The notes under the pieces were generated by a model. That model did not search any database. It was not told where the DNA came from and saw only the letters and a program-made list of their open reading frames with translations. From Malaya genurostris (Eukaryota > Arthropoda > Insecta > Diptera > Culicidae): a stretch of 64,000 nucleotides of DNA. This document shows positions 35,665 to 47,073 of the stretch, piece by piece; the first letter of the stretch is position 1; the number at the start of each line of letters is the position of its first letter. The stretch lies in assembly GCF_030247185.1 (NCBI RefSeq), contig NC_080572.1, positions 250,539,070 to 250,603,069 on the forward strand, in the 5' to 3' direction. The translations under genes and the position numbers were made by a program.

Positions 35665-37140
35665 TAATCACTTGTCGAATATTGTAACGAAATTTTGCAT
35701 ATGTAAACATCACACTCTAAACTAGTTTTACCCAAAATATCATCATCAGCAATGATGATCAACCATAAGAAAGTGAATAGTCTTTAGTTTGTTTCCTTTT
35801 ATCAAAAAACTTATTTCAGTAATGAATTATCGCTACTGTTGATAGTAATTGATTATATAACGGAATTATAATATTTGGAATACAATAATGACTTTTCAAC
35901 TGCTCATCGATTTGTTAGAGCAACGAAGATTTTAGAAGTTAATAAGTATTCAAATGTATTCTCTTGAGTTGCTTTTCTAGACATAGAAAATGCATTCGAC
36001 AGAGTTTTTGGGTACAAAAATTTAATAGCGAAAACTGTCCGCATCTTGTATTAGTTAATAAGTGAGTTAGAATTTTTTTCTCCCCCCTTTAACATGACAA
36101 GAAGATTTACTAAAAAATTACCTACTAGACAAAATCCCCCCATTTTGTAACATGTTCATGACTTCTTCATTTTTCTTTGCAATGCGTCTTAGACTCGTCA
36201 GTATATTGAACAAATGAATACAACGATTTAACAAGAAATTAAATTTTGTGCGGGAAAGTTACAGGCAGAGATGTCCATCTCCTCTGTGTGACGAAGAGCA
36301 AGCAAAATTTCTTCCCTCGTACGAACGACTTCAACGAGAGCTCTTCTTCGCACGCATCGTGAGTGCGTGTGTTTATTTTCTTTTTACCTCTAGCACTGAA
36401 TCGCACCAAAGTGCTAAGGCAGATACACACCGGTGAGGACTCTGGTGTATGGAAGAAGCGTGGGGCCCTCAAAATCAGCAAAAAAAAATAATTTATGGTT
36501 GAACTTTCGTTTTTCTTTGCAAGTTTTTCATAGCAAGGCCAGATCTACTCTCTATTAATTGAAGTTCACCGAAGTGTTCGCTCACCATCACGCGCCAGTG
36601 ATCGCTTTAGGCGAGAGCACCAGCTTCTTTCAACACAAGCACACACTCAAAGTCTGTCTAATGGACACTGAGAAGAAGTGCGCTTCTTCATTGGAACTAA
36701 CAAGATCTTTTTTTGTCACTAACTTTTTCGTTCCCCCTTCCCTGTCTCTTCACCATCTCGATGGCAACTAATTAGATCTCTATCGTTTTCAGACATTTTG
36801 TTCCCACATCCCCTTTTTACCCCGTTTCCACAATATTTACTTTTTTTCATTCTCTTCCGCAACCATCATCGTCCACGGAAGACCGCTCCAGTCGAAAACC
36901 AGCATGCGGGCCACCCGCCGGGCCTTCGTAGCCTGGGGGTGCTTCTCGCGGACACGGACTGAAGGATGCGACCAACATGGATAGTCGCCTGCTGAAAGCT
37001 GAAAAAAAAGAAGTGCGCTTTCCTCTTTGTATGGAGCACACCATTTATATCCGCAGTGTAGAAATGAAACTTACGCACTGGTGTATCACTCTAGTGAAAT
37101 GTCATCACTGGCTACGGGAGATAAAATTTTGATGTCTACC
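35665..37140. other. No gene recognised
   Basis: AT-rich to 36230. A more GC-rich, CpG-containing stretch follows (36240-37040) with short ORFs on both strands. It may be an unclassified dispersed repeat. Confidence 0.3.
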
Positions 37141-38130
37141 ATTAAAAAGCGAAGCAACGGACCTAATATTTTTCGATGGAGAGCAATTGTGTTGAATATT
37201 ACGAATTTCTGATAGACCGTATATCGTTTTCTCATGGAATTACCGACGATAGGACCTGCCGCACGCTTTTTGAAACTGTATCGCAAGTTAAACTACCCCT
37301 CAGTAGCTCATGTCAATGTCAAGATTGAGTGCTTGGAAATAAAATTCTGCAAATAGCAGAAACTTTACGTTTGCCTAGCGGTTGATGTTGAACTGCTGGG
37401 TAGCACAACATAACAGTTTATATGCACTGACGACTCTAAGATGAAAAGTATAGAAAAGTAATATCGGATATATGCCCTAAACACAGAATAATTCGAGTTT
37501 ACCTAATCGTTAATCATATTCAGTATTATCAATTTCAAATTTCGTGAATGGCTGATTTCTGATGGCTTAACGTATTTTTTTTTATTTTCACAGATTTTCT
37601 GTTTAATCGGACCGAATCGAATTCATGGACTTAGTCTATTTTAAGAGAAGAATACGTTGTTTTGGTCAGACTAACTTGTTTTCAAAATTTTGAATTTTTT
37701 TGGGCACCAGTTTAAAAAATCGTTTATAATATGAGCTATCAATTTTCATTATATCTGTAATACATTTATACTTACACATCGCCTTCTGAGGTAGAATCGT
37801 GGTGAAATACATGTTACATATTGGATCGTTTTGTTCTATTTACATTTTTCAACCGAACAACAAACGTAACCAAGGATATGGTAACCGTTATTCTAAAAAC
37901 CTGTGTTGCCAGTTTCAAATATATTTTCAAGAACTCAATTTTGACATTGACATGAGCTACTGAGGGGTAATTTAATTTACGATACAGTTTCAAAAAGCCG
38001 TTGGCAGTTCCTATCATCGGTAGTTCCATGAGAAAACGATATACGGTCTCTCAGAAATCTCAGAAATTCGTAATATTTAACACAATTGCTCTCCATCGAA
38101 AAATATTGGGTCCGTTGCTTCACTTTTGAT
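37141..38130. mobile_element. Foldback-type element with ~200 bp inverted arms
   Basis: Arms 37141-37343 and 37931-38130 are reverse complements with moderate divergence (shared blocks GAAGCAACGGACC, TTTTTCGATGGAGAGCAATT, GAGCTACTGAGGGGTA complemented). The 590 bp between them has no ORF of note. A further truncated arm occurs at 48490-48610, which shows that the arm is a dispersed repeat. Confidence 0.75.
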
Positions 38131-38460
38131 GTGGAACACATCTTTATTTTGTATATAGGGATGCAAATCAGAAACTCAACGAAAAATACACGTAGAAATG
38201 TGGTCAGGTTTTAAACACTTACAGCTCAGTACATTTTGTATCAATTATTATTATTATTTCATTATTTGATTGAAAATATTTCTAAGATTCGATTTGAATG
38301 TTTTAAGTCACGTATTTCCAATTATAAAAGATTGAAATTCTGATTAGTAGCGAGCAGTGTCCTATTTTGTCTGCTGAAAATTTCCGGCATATCGGATTTC
38401 CCTGCCATAGACGACGGTTTTGAAGGAGTAAGCAATATATCAAAGGGAAAGCATCGCTCT

Positions 38461-38545
38461 GATTGGTCATTCTATGCGAAAGCGAAGCTGTTGGAAGCAC
38501 GTGAATCTATAAATAGAAGCGGAATTAAAGCTAACGTTTCAGTCC
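38461..38545 (+). promoter_or_regulatory. TATA plus initiator-like core promoter, no ORF downstream
   Basis: GATTGGT (inverted CCAAT) at 38461, TATAAATAG at 38508-38516, and TTTCAGTCC with its A at 38541. The TATA-to-initiator spacing is about 33 bp, close to the usual insect arrangement. The first downstream ATG opens only seven codons. Confidence 0.35.
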
Positions 38546-38559
38546 TACGGGTAGCATGC

Positions 38560-39640
38560 TAGAGGTAGGTTGTTGCTAGACAACAAGATAAAAAGTGCCA
38601 TAAAACGATTTGAAGCTTTAATTGGTATGCTCTGATCTTGTTTCATGCAAGCTCGAATGAAATTCCATGTTATGTCGTATTGCCTGAGAAATTGACAAGT
38701 ACCCATGGTAAATTTCAAGTGTTTAAGATTAATTTTTATTTTTTATAAAAGATTAACTCGATTGATACTGAGAAAAAATTTATCGCTTCAACCGAAATCG
38801 CAGAATGGTAGACGCATGAAACTTAATGCTATAAAAATAACTGCTTGCATACAAAACTTGAACACAAGCTTGGAGAAGAGAAGCTTAAATATCAAAATTG
38901 TATCGCAAGTGTGTACAAATACATAATTGCATACATTTGGGATATTGGTGTTATTTCGTCGGCTATAAAACAAACAATGTTCGGTGTTGGTTCCTAATCA
39001 AGATTAATCTAAGCAGACTCTCGTGCAATTGCGGATTCAAAAGTGTGCCGATTGATTGAACTGTTTGATTGTAGATCATTAGAAATTTTGGTTGCCTTAT
39101 TCCACATCAATGGCTCGAACAACCCCATGGGGCTGATCCTTGTAGTTTTTAATGGTTTTATTGGTTTGTGGATAAGCCCATGTAACCATAAGCATTAAGG
39201 GAAAATTGGGTAGGCATCGTCTAAGGTAGACATCAAAATTTTATCTCGTGTATTTTTTCCCGACAGAAAATCTAATTTCTTGTTATATCGTTGAATAAGC
39301 TAGAATTCAATATCGTGAAGATATAGGATCGAAGTAGTGGTTGTTAAAAGGGTAATAGAGACAGAATGACGCCGGATGCATGAAACATATGGTGATGGAT
39401 TCTATTATTTTTCATCGGTGAGTGCGTTCCAATTTAGCATTAAAGCTGTACATTTTCAATATCTGACACCTCAGTTTAAAAAGTTTAAAAAATGGAAATA
39501 TCATTTTGTTAAAATTAAGAGGACCGTATTATTTTTATTTCGTTTGTTAAACATAAATAACAAATCAGTTGTGGAATCAGATGCCGTAAAAATCAGACCA
39601 AAATCACTGGGATCTTGCTTTCATGTCGTAAAAATCCAAT
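38560..39640. other. No gene recognised
   Basis: AT-rich, short ORFs only. If the promoter at 38461 is active, its transcript would be non-coding here. Confidence 0.35.
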
Positions 39641-39647
39641 TGCAGTA

Positions 39648-40957
39648 AGAAGTGTATCGAAAAGTAGTTAGCAATATTGATTATTGAATAAAAAAGCGAA
39701 AAAAGACATATTTTGAAATCAGTTTTCGATATATTGTAAAAAAATTACATTTTTATGCCTTTCACTGATTATATTGAAAAAAATCCTAGTTTCTGTGAAA
39801 CGCTCGCACTTTGGACTTGACATTCTTCATTAAATTCTGCACAGTTACTTTTGTGACTTTTCTGGTGGCAGCTGTCCAGTTTTTTTTTTTTTTTTGAACT
39901 CCTGCATGTTTTGGGACACTGTACCTTCCTTCCGAAAGTGCCGCTTGACAATTGCCCAATACCTTTCAATTGGCCGAAGATCCGGGCAGTTCGGTGGGTT
40001 GATGTCCTTTTCCACGAATTGTACATTATTTTTTGACAACCACTGTAGAACGGAGTTGGCGTAGTGGGCTAAAGCCAAATCCCGCCTGAAGAGAGGAGGA
40101 GCCTTATGCTTTCTGTACAGTGGCAGCATTCTCTTCTTCAAACATTCTTCCTCGTACACCTTGGCGTTAATTGTGCCCTTCGTGAAGAAAATCGACGTCC
40201 GCAAACCACAGGTACAAATTGCTTGCCAGACCAACACCTTCTGCCCAAACTTTTCCATCGCCACCGTGGTGTCAGCGTCGTCCAGGTCCTGGTACACCGA
40301 TTTCGTATAATATTGCGGTCCGGGCAGCGCTCGAGAGTCTTCCTTGGCGTAGGCTTCGTCGTCGATCAGGATGCATCCGTCTTTATTCTGTAGAATCCAG
40401 TTATACAGTTTTCGCGCTCTTGTTTTGGCCTGAACTTGCTGTACCAGGGACTTTTTTGGCACCTTCTGTTTCTTGTACGTTTTCAGGGAGTTCCGAACTG
40501 TGATCCGTTGAATCATCCCGATGCTGGTGTTGAACTGCTTGGCCAAATCCCTCGTCGACGCCGATGGGTTTTTCCTGATGTACTCAACCACTTTTAAGTC
40601 CCGGCCGGGCTGGCTGGAATCCGTTTTCCTACCGGATCGGGGCAAATCCTTCATGGAAAGGATCTTACCGAACTTCTCGATACTATTTTTGACACTGGTG
40701 TGGTGCACTTTCACCCGTTTTGCAATTTCGTTGTACGTGACATCGCTTTCTGAGCACCAAGTGCGCAGAATTTACTTTCGTGTTTCCGGATCAATTCGAC
40801 TCATCGTTGAAACGATAAACCGTACCGAAACCAATCGATTGCGCAGCTGTTTTTGACATGTAAACAAACATATCACCGTAAAACACGATGCAAAAAATTA
40901 AACCATTTCAGAGTAATAACTGTTTGAATGTTGCTAATTACTTATCGATACACTCCT
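39648..40957 (-). mobile_element. ITmD37E-like transposon, 1310 bp
   Basis: TA flanks (39646-39647, 40958-40959). Inverted ends AGAAGTGTATCGAAAAGTAG / AGGAGTGTATCGATAAGTAA, continuing (A/T)TTAGCA. It is a different lineage from copies 1-3 but shares the GTGTATCGA terminal core. The transposase is listed separately. Confidence 0.9.
39786..40804 (-). pseudogene. ITmD37E transposase, nearly intact
   Basis: Runs from ATG 40802-40804 (MSRIDPETRK) to TAG 39786-39788, about 339 codons, close to full length. N-terminal HTH (IAKRVKVHHTSVKN), second HTH (STRDLAKQFNTSIGMIQRI), first Asp in ILIDDEAYAKEDS, second Asp in FRRDLALAHYA, and the Glu in LRPIERYW 37 residues after it, so D-37-E. Only two defects were seen: a TAA at codon 11, and a single-base slip in the poly(A) run encoding KKKKK (39881-39894), after which the frame resumes as WTAATRKVTKV to AFHRN. 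The enzyme would cut at the element ends and insert at TA. Recently inactivated, or inactive through an assembly error in the homopolymer. Confidence 0.88.
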
Positions 40958-41084
40958 TAGTTTCTCTTATCTTAATTGCAGCAACCAGATCTATTGAATG
41001 TTCAAAATTTGGTTGTCTTATTCCACTAAACTATTCATTCAACCGCCTCACAACTCTTTAAAAAAAAGACGGTTTGATTAAAAC

Positions 41085-41620
41085 CCTTTTTAATCCACCT
41101 AGTGGTGTACTGATGCCTTTCACATATTACTTATGTTTTCAAAAACATCACTATAAGATTCTGTCAAAATTTTGTATTTCAAACTTGAATAAAATCAAAA
41201 ACTTTCTTTGGTATCAACTGCGATCACCTTTTCAATTTGTAAACAGCTAAGTCAAATTAATATAGATACAAATGTGGCAACCGTGCATGCTATACAAAAC
41301 TGAACAAAACACTTTGTGTGCTTCGTTCGCAAAGGTGGTGGCGTTTTCTTCTTCCGTGCCGATTTTGCATCATTTTGTATGACAGTTTGAAAGTTTTAAT
41401 ACTCGTTGCCCTATAATTTCGGAACCGGAAGTCGGATCTGTGTTAAATTGCACAGTATTTTTTAAGACACTGAGAGCTTTAGTTTGAATCATGATTTGTG
41501 AAAATCGGTTTAACCGTTGCTGAGAAACAGAAGTGAGTTCCGTTGTTGGAGGTTTTCTCCACTATTATCGGTGCTCTCGGAAGCGGAAACCGGGGACTAG
41601 TAGTCCCAAAGTAGTTTTAT
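41085..41620. repeat. Dispersed repeat, head portion
   Basis: Starts TTTTTAATCCACCTAGTGGT and TGATGCCTTTCAC, as at 23520. It contains GGAACCGGAAGTCGGATCTG and GAAAATCGGTTTAACC units. No GAGAAAGGCA end was found nearby, so its right limit is unclear. Confidence 0.6.
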
Positions 41621-42721
41621 ATATTCACTAACTGATCAAATCTGTCAACTAGATCAATTTAGCAGTAAGTTTTATAAAAATGTGCACCTCGTTTCGCCAT
41701 CGCTTGTGAAAAAGTACTCATGAAATTGAAATTTTGTCGCGAATACGACTTACTTTACTATGGAGCACCTTTTCAAAATGTACCCTCTGAGAGAGTGATA
41801 AGTTTTTGATTGTGAATATCTTTTGTTGTATCTAACCAATCAACATAATTTTTGCTACATGCCATCGGAAATATGATCACAATTTTATGATAAAATTTTC
41901 AGTTGTGTGACATAATCTCAACTAATTCAAAATTAAACTTTTCTGAAATATTTGGTATAAACGAGTATTCTGAGGAAGAGAACAAAATATCTGCTGCTGT
42001 ACAACAAATCGTTCGAGGAAAATGTTCCGAACAGTGTTTAGTATCGTAGTGAGTTCCACAATTTGGTCCTTCTGAAAGGCAGGAATGAATCCCGTACAGC
42101 ATCCTGATAGTTTCTTTCAATGAAATGCAAATCCGAAATGAAATAATCAAAATTAAAATTCTGTATGCGGATATTTTTATAGCCGTTAGGACCGCTAATT
42201 AGTGAAAAAGCTACAAACGTAAAAAGAAACCTCTTAATAAAAATTGAATCAGTTTGGATTCTATCGCCACTGCTAGCAGATGTATTTTGTGTCATTTGCA
42301 AAGCTAGTTTTGCTTCCGACAAGAGCGATTACGTCACAGCTGCTAGTCTTTTGCATTGGTGAAAAAAAAACAACAAAAAGGGGACAACGGTGGGAAGCAT
42401 CACACAAAATCAGCCGTTCTAATGGCTCTAAAAGTTTTCTAAGGAACTATCAGGATTTGTTGCTCGAAAATCGAAGGGAAATATCCTCAGTTTAGTGCAA
42501 ATCTAGAACTGTTTGATTATATTTGTGCACTTTTCGCTGTGTGAAATTCACAGTAATCGAGATCAAGTGAAGCCTTCTTTGTTTTTGCGAAAAATGTGTA
42601 AAAGGGGAATGCTTGCATAATTCATACAATTGATCAACTTGATATTCGGAAGTGTTAAGGAATATGTCAGTTGTTTTCGTATTCACGACATCCAGGTATG
42701 TCTCTGACATTACCCACCCGC
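41621..42721. other. No gene recognised
   Basis: AT-rich sequence between a dispersed repeat and the LINE tail. ORFs are short and unrecognised. Confidence 0.35.
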
Positions 42722-42970
42722 CTTTTTTACTAATTTATTTATTTATTTATTTATTTATCTATTTCTTTCCATCTGACCTGGATTGATCTCAATGGAGTTT
42801 TTGGTGGAGTGGGAAAAGCCCATTTGAAATTCATCAAATGCGCGTAAAAACCCATCATCTTTTTTAACATTTTACATATTTGTTTACATAGTTACAATTC
42901 AAAAACATTAGTCTAACGAATACAAACATTGTCCAGTGCTAAAAAATAATTAAGTTCAACTTATATTCTA

Positions 42971-45900
42971 TCAGAGTCTCTTAAGCCTATTCTTGAAAAC
43001 AACACTAGATACACAAAAGTCAAAAAGGTCGTACACACTATTGAAAACATTGCACATTGCTCTAATCGGTTCGTTCTGGCCATATTCCGTTCTTCGTAAG
43101 TCGAGTCGCAAGAAATTCCGCGCTCTTAGCGTTCTTGGAGGGACATTAATACATATTTGCGAGAGAATTTCAGGAGCATCAATTTCTCCATTCAGCAATT
43201 TCGCTATAAATACTGCTCTGAGTATATTTCGTCGTTTGTCTAGTGTGTCCATGTTGAGCAAACGACAGCGCTCAATGTATGGTGGAAGCTCTGACGGATT
43301 ACGCCATGGCAGAGATCTGAGAGCAAATCGCAGGAATCGTGATTGTACTGCTTCAATTCTATTGATCCAAACACTGGCGTAAGGACACCAAATGTGCACT
43401 GCGGTTTCAAGGGTAGACCGTACTAACGCGTAATATAACCCTCGCAGGCAGTATGGATCAGTAAACTCTTTGGCGATCCTCATGATGAAACCTAAGTTTC
43501 TATTTGCCCGAGCAATTATATGCGAGTAGTGATGTCTGAAGGAGAGCTGAGAATCAAGAAGCACACCCAAATCTTTGAAAACAGTTACTCTTTCAAGTGT
43601 TTCCCCAGAAATAGAGTAGTTCCAGACTATCGGGCTTTTCTTACGTGTGAAAGAAATCACAGAGCATTTGGACACACTTATAGTTAAGAGGTTGAGATTG
43701 CACCATTCACAAAAATTGTTTAGGTGCTGCTGAAGTTCCATGCAATCAGCTGTCGATTGCACAACAAGAAACAGTTTCAAATCGTCCGCATACATAAGTC
43801 TGCATCCTGGTGGAATGACAAAAGAAATGTCATTAAAAAATAATGAAAACAGCAATGGTCCGAGATTGCTTCCTTGAGGAACACCTGATTCGTTAGCGAA
43901 GGTTTGTGACTCGACATTTCCTAGCTTCACTGATAAAATTCGGCCTACGAGATATGACTTAAGCCACTGAGAGAAACTAGACGATGCACCTAGACGCTCC
44001 AGTTTCGCAATCAAGAGCGTATGATTTACACGGTCAAACGCTGCTTTCAGGTCGGTATATATTGTATCTATCTGTGATCCAGTTTCAATGTTCTTAATAC
44101 AAAGGGAACAAAATTGTGTCAAGTTAGTGATTGTAGATCTGCCTGGATAAAAACCATGCTGATCATTAGAGATATATGTCTTTGTTTCACGGAATAAAAC
44201 GTTCCCCACTAAAATCTCCAACAGCTTTGATCCAGCACAGAGAGAGGTTATACCTCGGTAATTTGCAATATTTTGTTTATCTCCTTTTTTGAAGATCGGG
44301 AACATGTACGATTTTTTCCAGCATGCAGGAAACCGTGACTGCGACATTGATTGGTTGAAAATTAATTTGAGGGGCGCACACAATGATCTCGAACATCTTT
44401 TCAATACTATAGACGGAATTCCATCTGGCCCAGCTGATGTTGAGGATTTTAACTTACTTATTGCCGTCATAATATCCTCATCAGTAAATCGAATGTTTGC
44501 AATATTTATCACATTATATGGAACGTTTCGAAGGCATCGTTCCACCTGAGTTGAATTAGCCGAGTCTGTATTGAATACTCTCGAGAAGTGTTGTGCGAAT
44601 AAGTTGCAGGTGCCTCTTAGAGTGTTCGATGTTTCATTTTCAAGGAACATGCTGGAAGGAAGTCCGTTTTCTTTGCGTTTGCCATTAACAAAAGACCAAA
44701 ATTTCTTCGGATTTCGTTTCAGATTGGATTGAGTTTTTTGTACGTGCTTCGAGTAGAGATAGCGATTGTACGACCGATAATTGTTACTAGCTTGAGCAAA
44801 ATCCCTCTTTGTTATTGGGTTTCGTCGATTGGAATAGTGCCGAAGTGCAGCTGCTCGTAACCTTTTAAGCTCACGTAGGTTTCTATTGCCCCAAGGTGGC
44901 TTTGGGCGAGGGCGGGGTGCGGGAACATGTACTAAGAAAAGGTCCCGCAAAACACAGGAAAATTTGTCTACAGCTGTATCCACGTCAGCAACATTATCCA
45001 GGAGAGAATCCCAATCGATAACACACAGTGCATTATTGAGTCCGGAAAAGTCAGTCTTCGAAAAGTTGAACAGCGTATCTTCAGACACATCGTCAAACCG
45101 CACAAGCCGAGGACAAGTCAAAGTGACAGAAAGCGGAGGATGATTTGCGTCAACGGCTACTAAAGGCTCAATTGCTTCAGTAGTGATGCAGTTCCTTGAA
45201 TTTTCCTCGTTTACGAAAAGCAGGTCTAGCGTACGGTTGCGCATGTTAGTAACAGTGTTTTTTTGCACCATGTTCAGTAGCGACATTCCATCCAGCAAAG
45301 AAACGTTCGGCCTTGTCCAGGTTGATCCAGATGGATCAGGGATAGCAAAACCGGAATAAGTTTCCATCCAAACTAGACCTGGTTGGTTATAGTCCCCAAA
45401 CAGTAAATGCACTGTGCTAGGATCTATAGATTGAGCGATGTCAAGTGCGGAGTCAATATGACTTTGAATAACTTCAACGTTATCGGCAGAATCGGGGGGA
45501 ATATATACCACACCTACACATATGTCAGTATTATGGCTGCGAATGTTTACCCAAAGCTGTTCAAGAGCATGATTCAGAACAGATTTACGTTTGGACGAAA
45601 GCCGGTTGGAGACAGCAATAAGCACACCACCGCCGCGTTTTTTTTCAGCATTTACTGGATCCCTATCGTTACGGTACACCGTGTACATCGAGCCAAATAA
45701 TTGAAGTGAATTAATTTCACTATTCAGCCACGTTTCAGTTAACACAATAACATCATATTCCACATCAGAAGCTGCAGTAAACAAATCGTCAATCTTCGTA
45801 CGTAGCCCTCTAACATTCTGATAATACAATAAGATGTTTGATAAAACTGGCTGAGAGCGCGAACGAGACCGATTTGTGCTGGAATCAGGAAGGTAGTGAA

Positions 45901-46357
45901 TGCTTGAACTGTACAAGGTACTATTGTACTTGCCGGCAGTGGCTGATTGGAAGACCTCATCTCCGCTCTCGCACTCAGGGCCGGGACGGCTGTCGAACGC
46001 TGGCTGCAGTGGCACGACTGAGGCGGGGGGGTCAAAGGCTTCCATTATACCAACTTCGGTGCGTCCCAGCGGCCGGTGGATTGATGACACCAAACTGGAA
46101 CTAAAACACGATTCAGCGCTTGAAATACTGGAAACGAATGGATACTTGCCCAGGCTAGTAGTTTGGAAGCCCCCTTCTCCGCACCTGCTCTCAGGACCGG
46201 GACGGCTGTCGATCGCAGGCTGCAGTGGCACGACTGAGGCAGGAGAGTCAGAGGCTTCCATAGTATAATTTACGGCGCGTCCCAGTGTGCTGCATTCAGT
46301 CAATGCTGAGATATTCCTGGTGTGGGCGTTACAGACGGACTCGCCAAAGGTTTCCAA
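42971..46357 (-). CDS. LINE ORF2: endonuclease and reverse transcriptase, 1128 aa
   Basis: Uninterrupted. Residues 1-174 are a Ser/Pro-rich linker containing a 72-residue direct repeat. The AP-type endonuclease starts at about 175: LLYYQNVRGLRTK, VIVLTETWLNSEI, GGGVLIAVSN, LFGDYNQPGLVW and NHPPLSVTL. The RT occupies roughly 590-900: SAGPDGIPSIVLKRC, NYRGITSLCAGSKLLE, IYTDLKAAFDRVNH, SGVPQGSNLGPLLFS, and the catalytic MYADDLKLF with YADD at 856-859. The C-terminus ends FKNRLKRL with no RNase H. The enzyme nicks the target and copies element RNA in place. All key motifs look intact. The start could be a later Met; the overlap with ORF1 favours 46357 or re-initiation downstream. Confidence 0.9.
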   Translation of the reverse strand: METFGESVCNAHTRNISALTECSTLGRAVNYTMEASDSPASVVPLQPAIDSRPGPESRCGEGGFQTTSLGKYPFVSSISSAESCFSSSLVSSIHRPLGRTEVGIMEAFDPPASVVPLQPAFDSRPGPECESGDEVFQSATAGKYNSTLYSSSIHYLPDSSTNRSRSRSQPVLSNILLYYQNVRGLRTKIDDLFTAASDVEYDVIVLTETWLNSEINSLQLFGSMYTVYRNDRDPVNAEKKRGGGVLIAVSNRLSSKRKSVLNHALEQLWVNIRSHNTDICVGVVYIPPDSADNVEVIQSHIDSALDIAQSIDPSTVHLLFGDYNQPGLVWMETYSGFAIPDPSGSTWTRPNVSLLDGMSLLNMVQKNTVTNMRNRTLDLLFVNEENSRNCITTEAIEPLVAVDANHPPLSVTLTCPRLVRFDDVSEDTLFNFSKTDFSGLNNALCVIDWDSLLDNVADVDTAVDKFSCVLRDLFLVHVPAPRPRPKPPWGNRNLRELKRLRAAALRHYSNRRNPITKRDFAQASNNYRSYNRYLYSKHVQKTQSNLKRNPKKFWSFVNGKRKENGLPSSMFLENETSNTLRGTCNLFAQHFSRVFNTDSANSTQVERCLRNVPYNVINIANIRFTDEDIMTAISKLKSSTSAGPDGIPSIVLKRCSRSLCAPLKLIFNQSMSQSRFPACWKKSYMFPIFKKGDKQNIANYRGITSLCAGSKLLEILVGNVLFRETKTYISNDQHGFYPGRSTITNLTQFCSLCIKNIETGSQIDTIYTDLKAAFDRVNHTLLIAKLERLGASSSFSQWLKSYLVGRILSVKLGNVESQTFANESGVPQGSNLGPLLFSLFFNDISFVIPPGCRLMYADDLKLFLVVQSTADCMELQQHLNNFCEWCNLNLLTISVSKCSVISFTRKKSPIVWNYSISGETLERVTVFKDLGVLLDSQLSFRHHYSHIIARANRNLGFIMRIAKEFTDPYCLRGLYYALVRSTLETAVHIWCPYASVWINRIEAVQSRFLRFALRSLPWRNPSELPPYIERCRLLNMDTLDKRRNILRAVFIAKLLNGEIDAPEILSQICINVPPRTLRARNFLRLDLRRTEYGQNEPIRAMCNVFNSVYDLFDFCVSSVVFKNRLKRL
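45926..46285 (-). repeat. 216 bp direct repeat within LINE ORF2
   Basis: Codes twice for LGR, a short variable stretch, then ME A(S/F)D and PPASVVPLQPA(I/F)DSRPGPE-type sequence. The units begin at residues 25 and 97, a period of 72 codons. The frame is kept. Confidence 0.8.
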
Positions 46358-47073
46358 AATTTTTGGGTCGATTTTTCCTCAAATTGGCGAAAATATATTC
46401 CTTGCGGCCAAGTTGAAGGATCCAAAGCGATAGATTGCAATGCAGGGTCAAGGCCAACTTTGAAAGACACAAAGGTCATGTTGCTAATATCAGAACCTTT
46501 GGCAACCAGTTTAACTACCACTGGGTCTTGACTTAGCTCAAGGTTGGCTCGCACCATAGCAGAAATCTCGTCGTTGGTGACATCCGGTCGTATACGAGAC
46601 AAATACAGCCAAAATTTGTCTGCTGGTTTTTCGCAGATTGGAACACTGACGACGTTCTCTACGATTCTTTTCGATCCAGCTATACACTCAGAAGCGTCCA
46701 AATCAGGTCCGCGAGGTCTTTTGGCCGGACGACGATGCTCGATAGAAGGCCAGCGAAGATTTAATTGTGATGGTGTCGGTTTTGATAACGACTTGATTTC
46801 TTTTTGTAGACCATTGATAGCTTCCGTAAGTGACACAAGTGGCGAATTTTCGTCTGCCGATTTGGTGATAGATCGGAGATGCGAGTTCTCGAACAATTTG
46901 GCACATTCATCACACATCCAAAATAGATTTTTCTGATGCGATGTAAAGTACCCCAGCAGAGCGCGAGAAACACCCGAGCATGCCAAATGGAACATGCATC
47001 CACAGTAGCCGCGACAAGCAACGGAATCAATGCCAGTGATAATCTGACTGCATTGTCCACAGGTTTTCTCCAT
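46300..47073 (-). CDS. LINE ORF1: PHD-finger nucleic acid-binding protein, 257 aa
   Basis: Residues ~5-55 form a C4HC3-like PHD finger: CGQC, ACRGYCGCMFHLAC, WMCDEC. A coiled, charged middle follows, with basic KRPRGPDLD. The C-terminal part (FWLYLSRIRPDVTNDEISAM to WPQGIYFRQFEEK) resembles the small RRM-like domain found in ORF1 proteins of CR1-type LINEs. The family role is to package element RNA. The frame is intact and overlaps the start of ORF2 by 58 bp. The PHD finger is seen directly; the RRM-like assignment is inferred from pattern. Confidence 0.82.
   Translation of the reverse strand: MEKTCGQCSQIITGIDSVACRGYCGCMFHLACSGVSRALLGYFTSHQKNLFWMCDECAKLFENSHLRSITKSADENSPLVSLTEAINGLQKEIKSLSKPTPSQLNLRWPSIEHRRPAKRPRGPDLDASECIAGSKRIVENVVSVPICEKPADKFWLYLSRIRPDVTNDEISAMVRANLELSQDPVVVKLVAKGSDISNMTFVSFKVGLDPALQSIALDPSTWPQGIYFRQFEEKSTQKFWKPLASPSVTPTPGISQH

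Noticed and set aside
36240..37040. GC-richer stretch with ORFs on both strands as a host exon
   Set aside because: No frame is convincingly protein-like, frames compete on both strands, and no exon bounded by matching splice sites was found.
42993..46268. Plus-strand ORFs of 86-129 codons over the LINE
   Set aside because: They are antisense to the intact ORF2, which has clear motifs.
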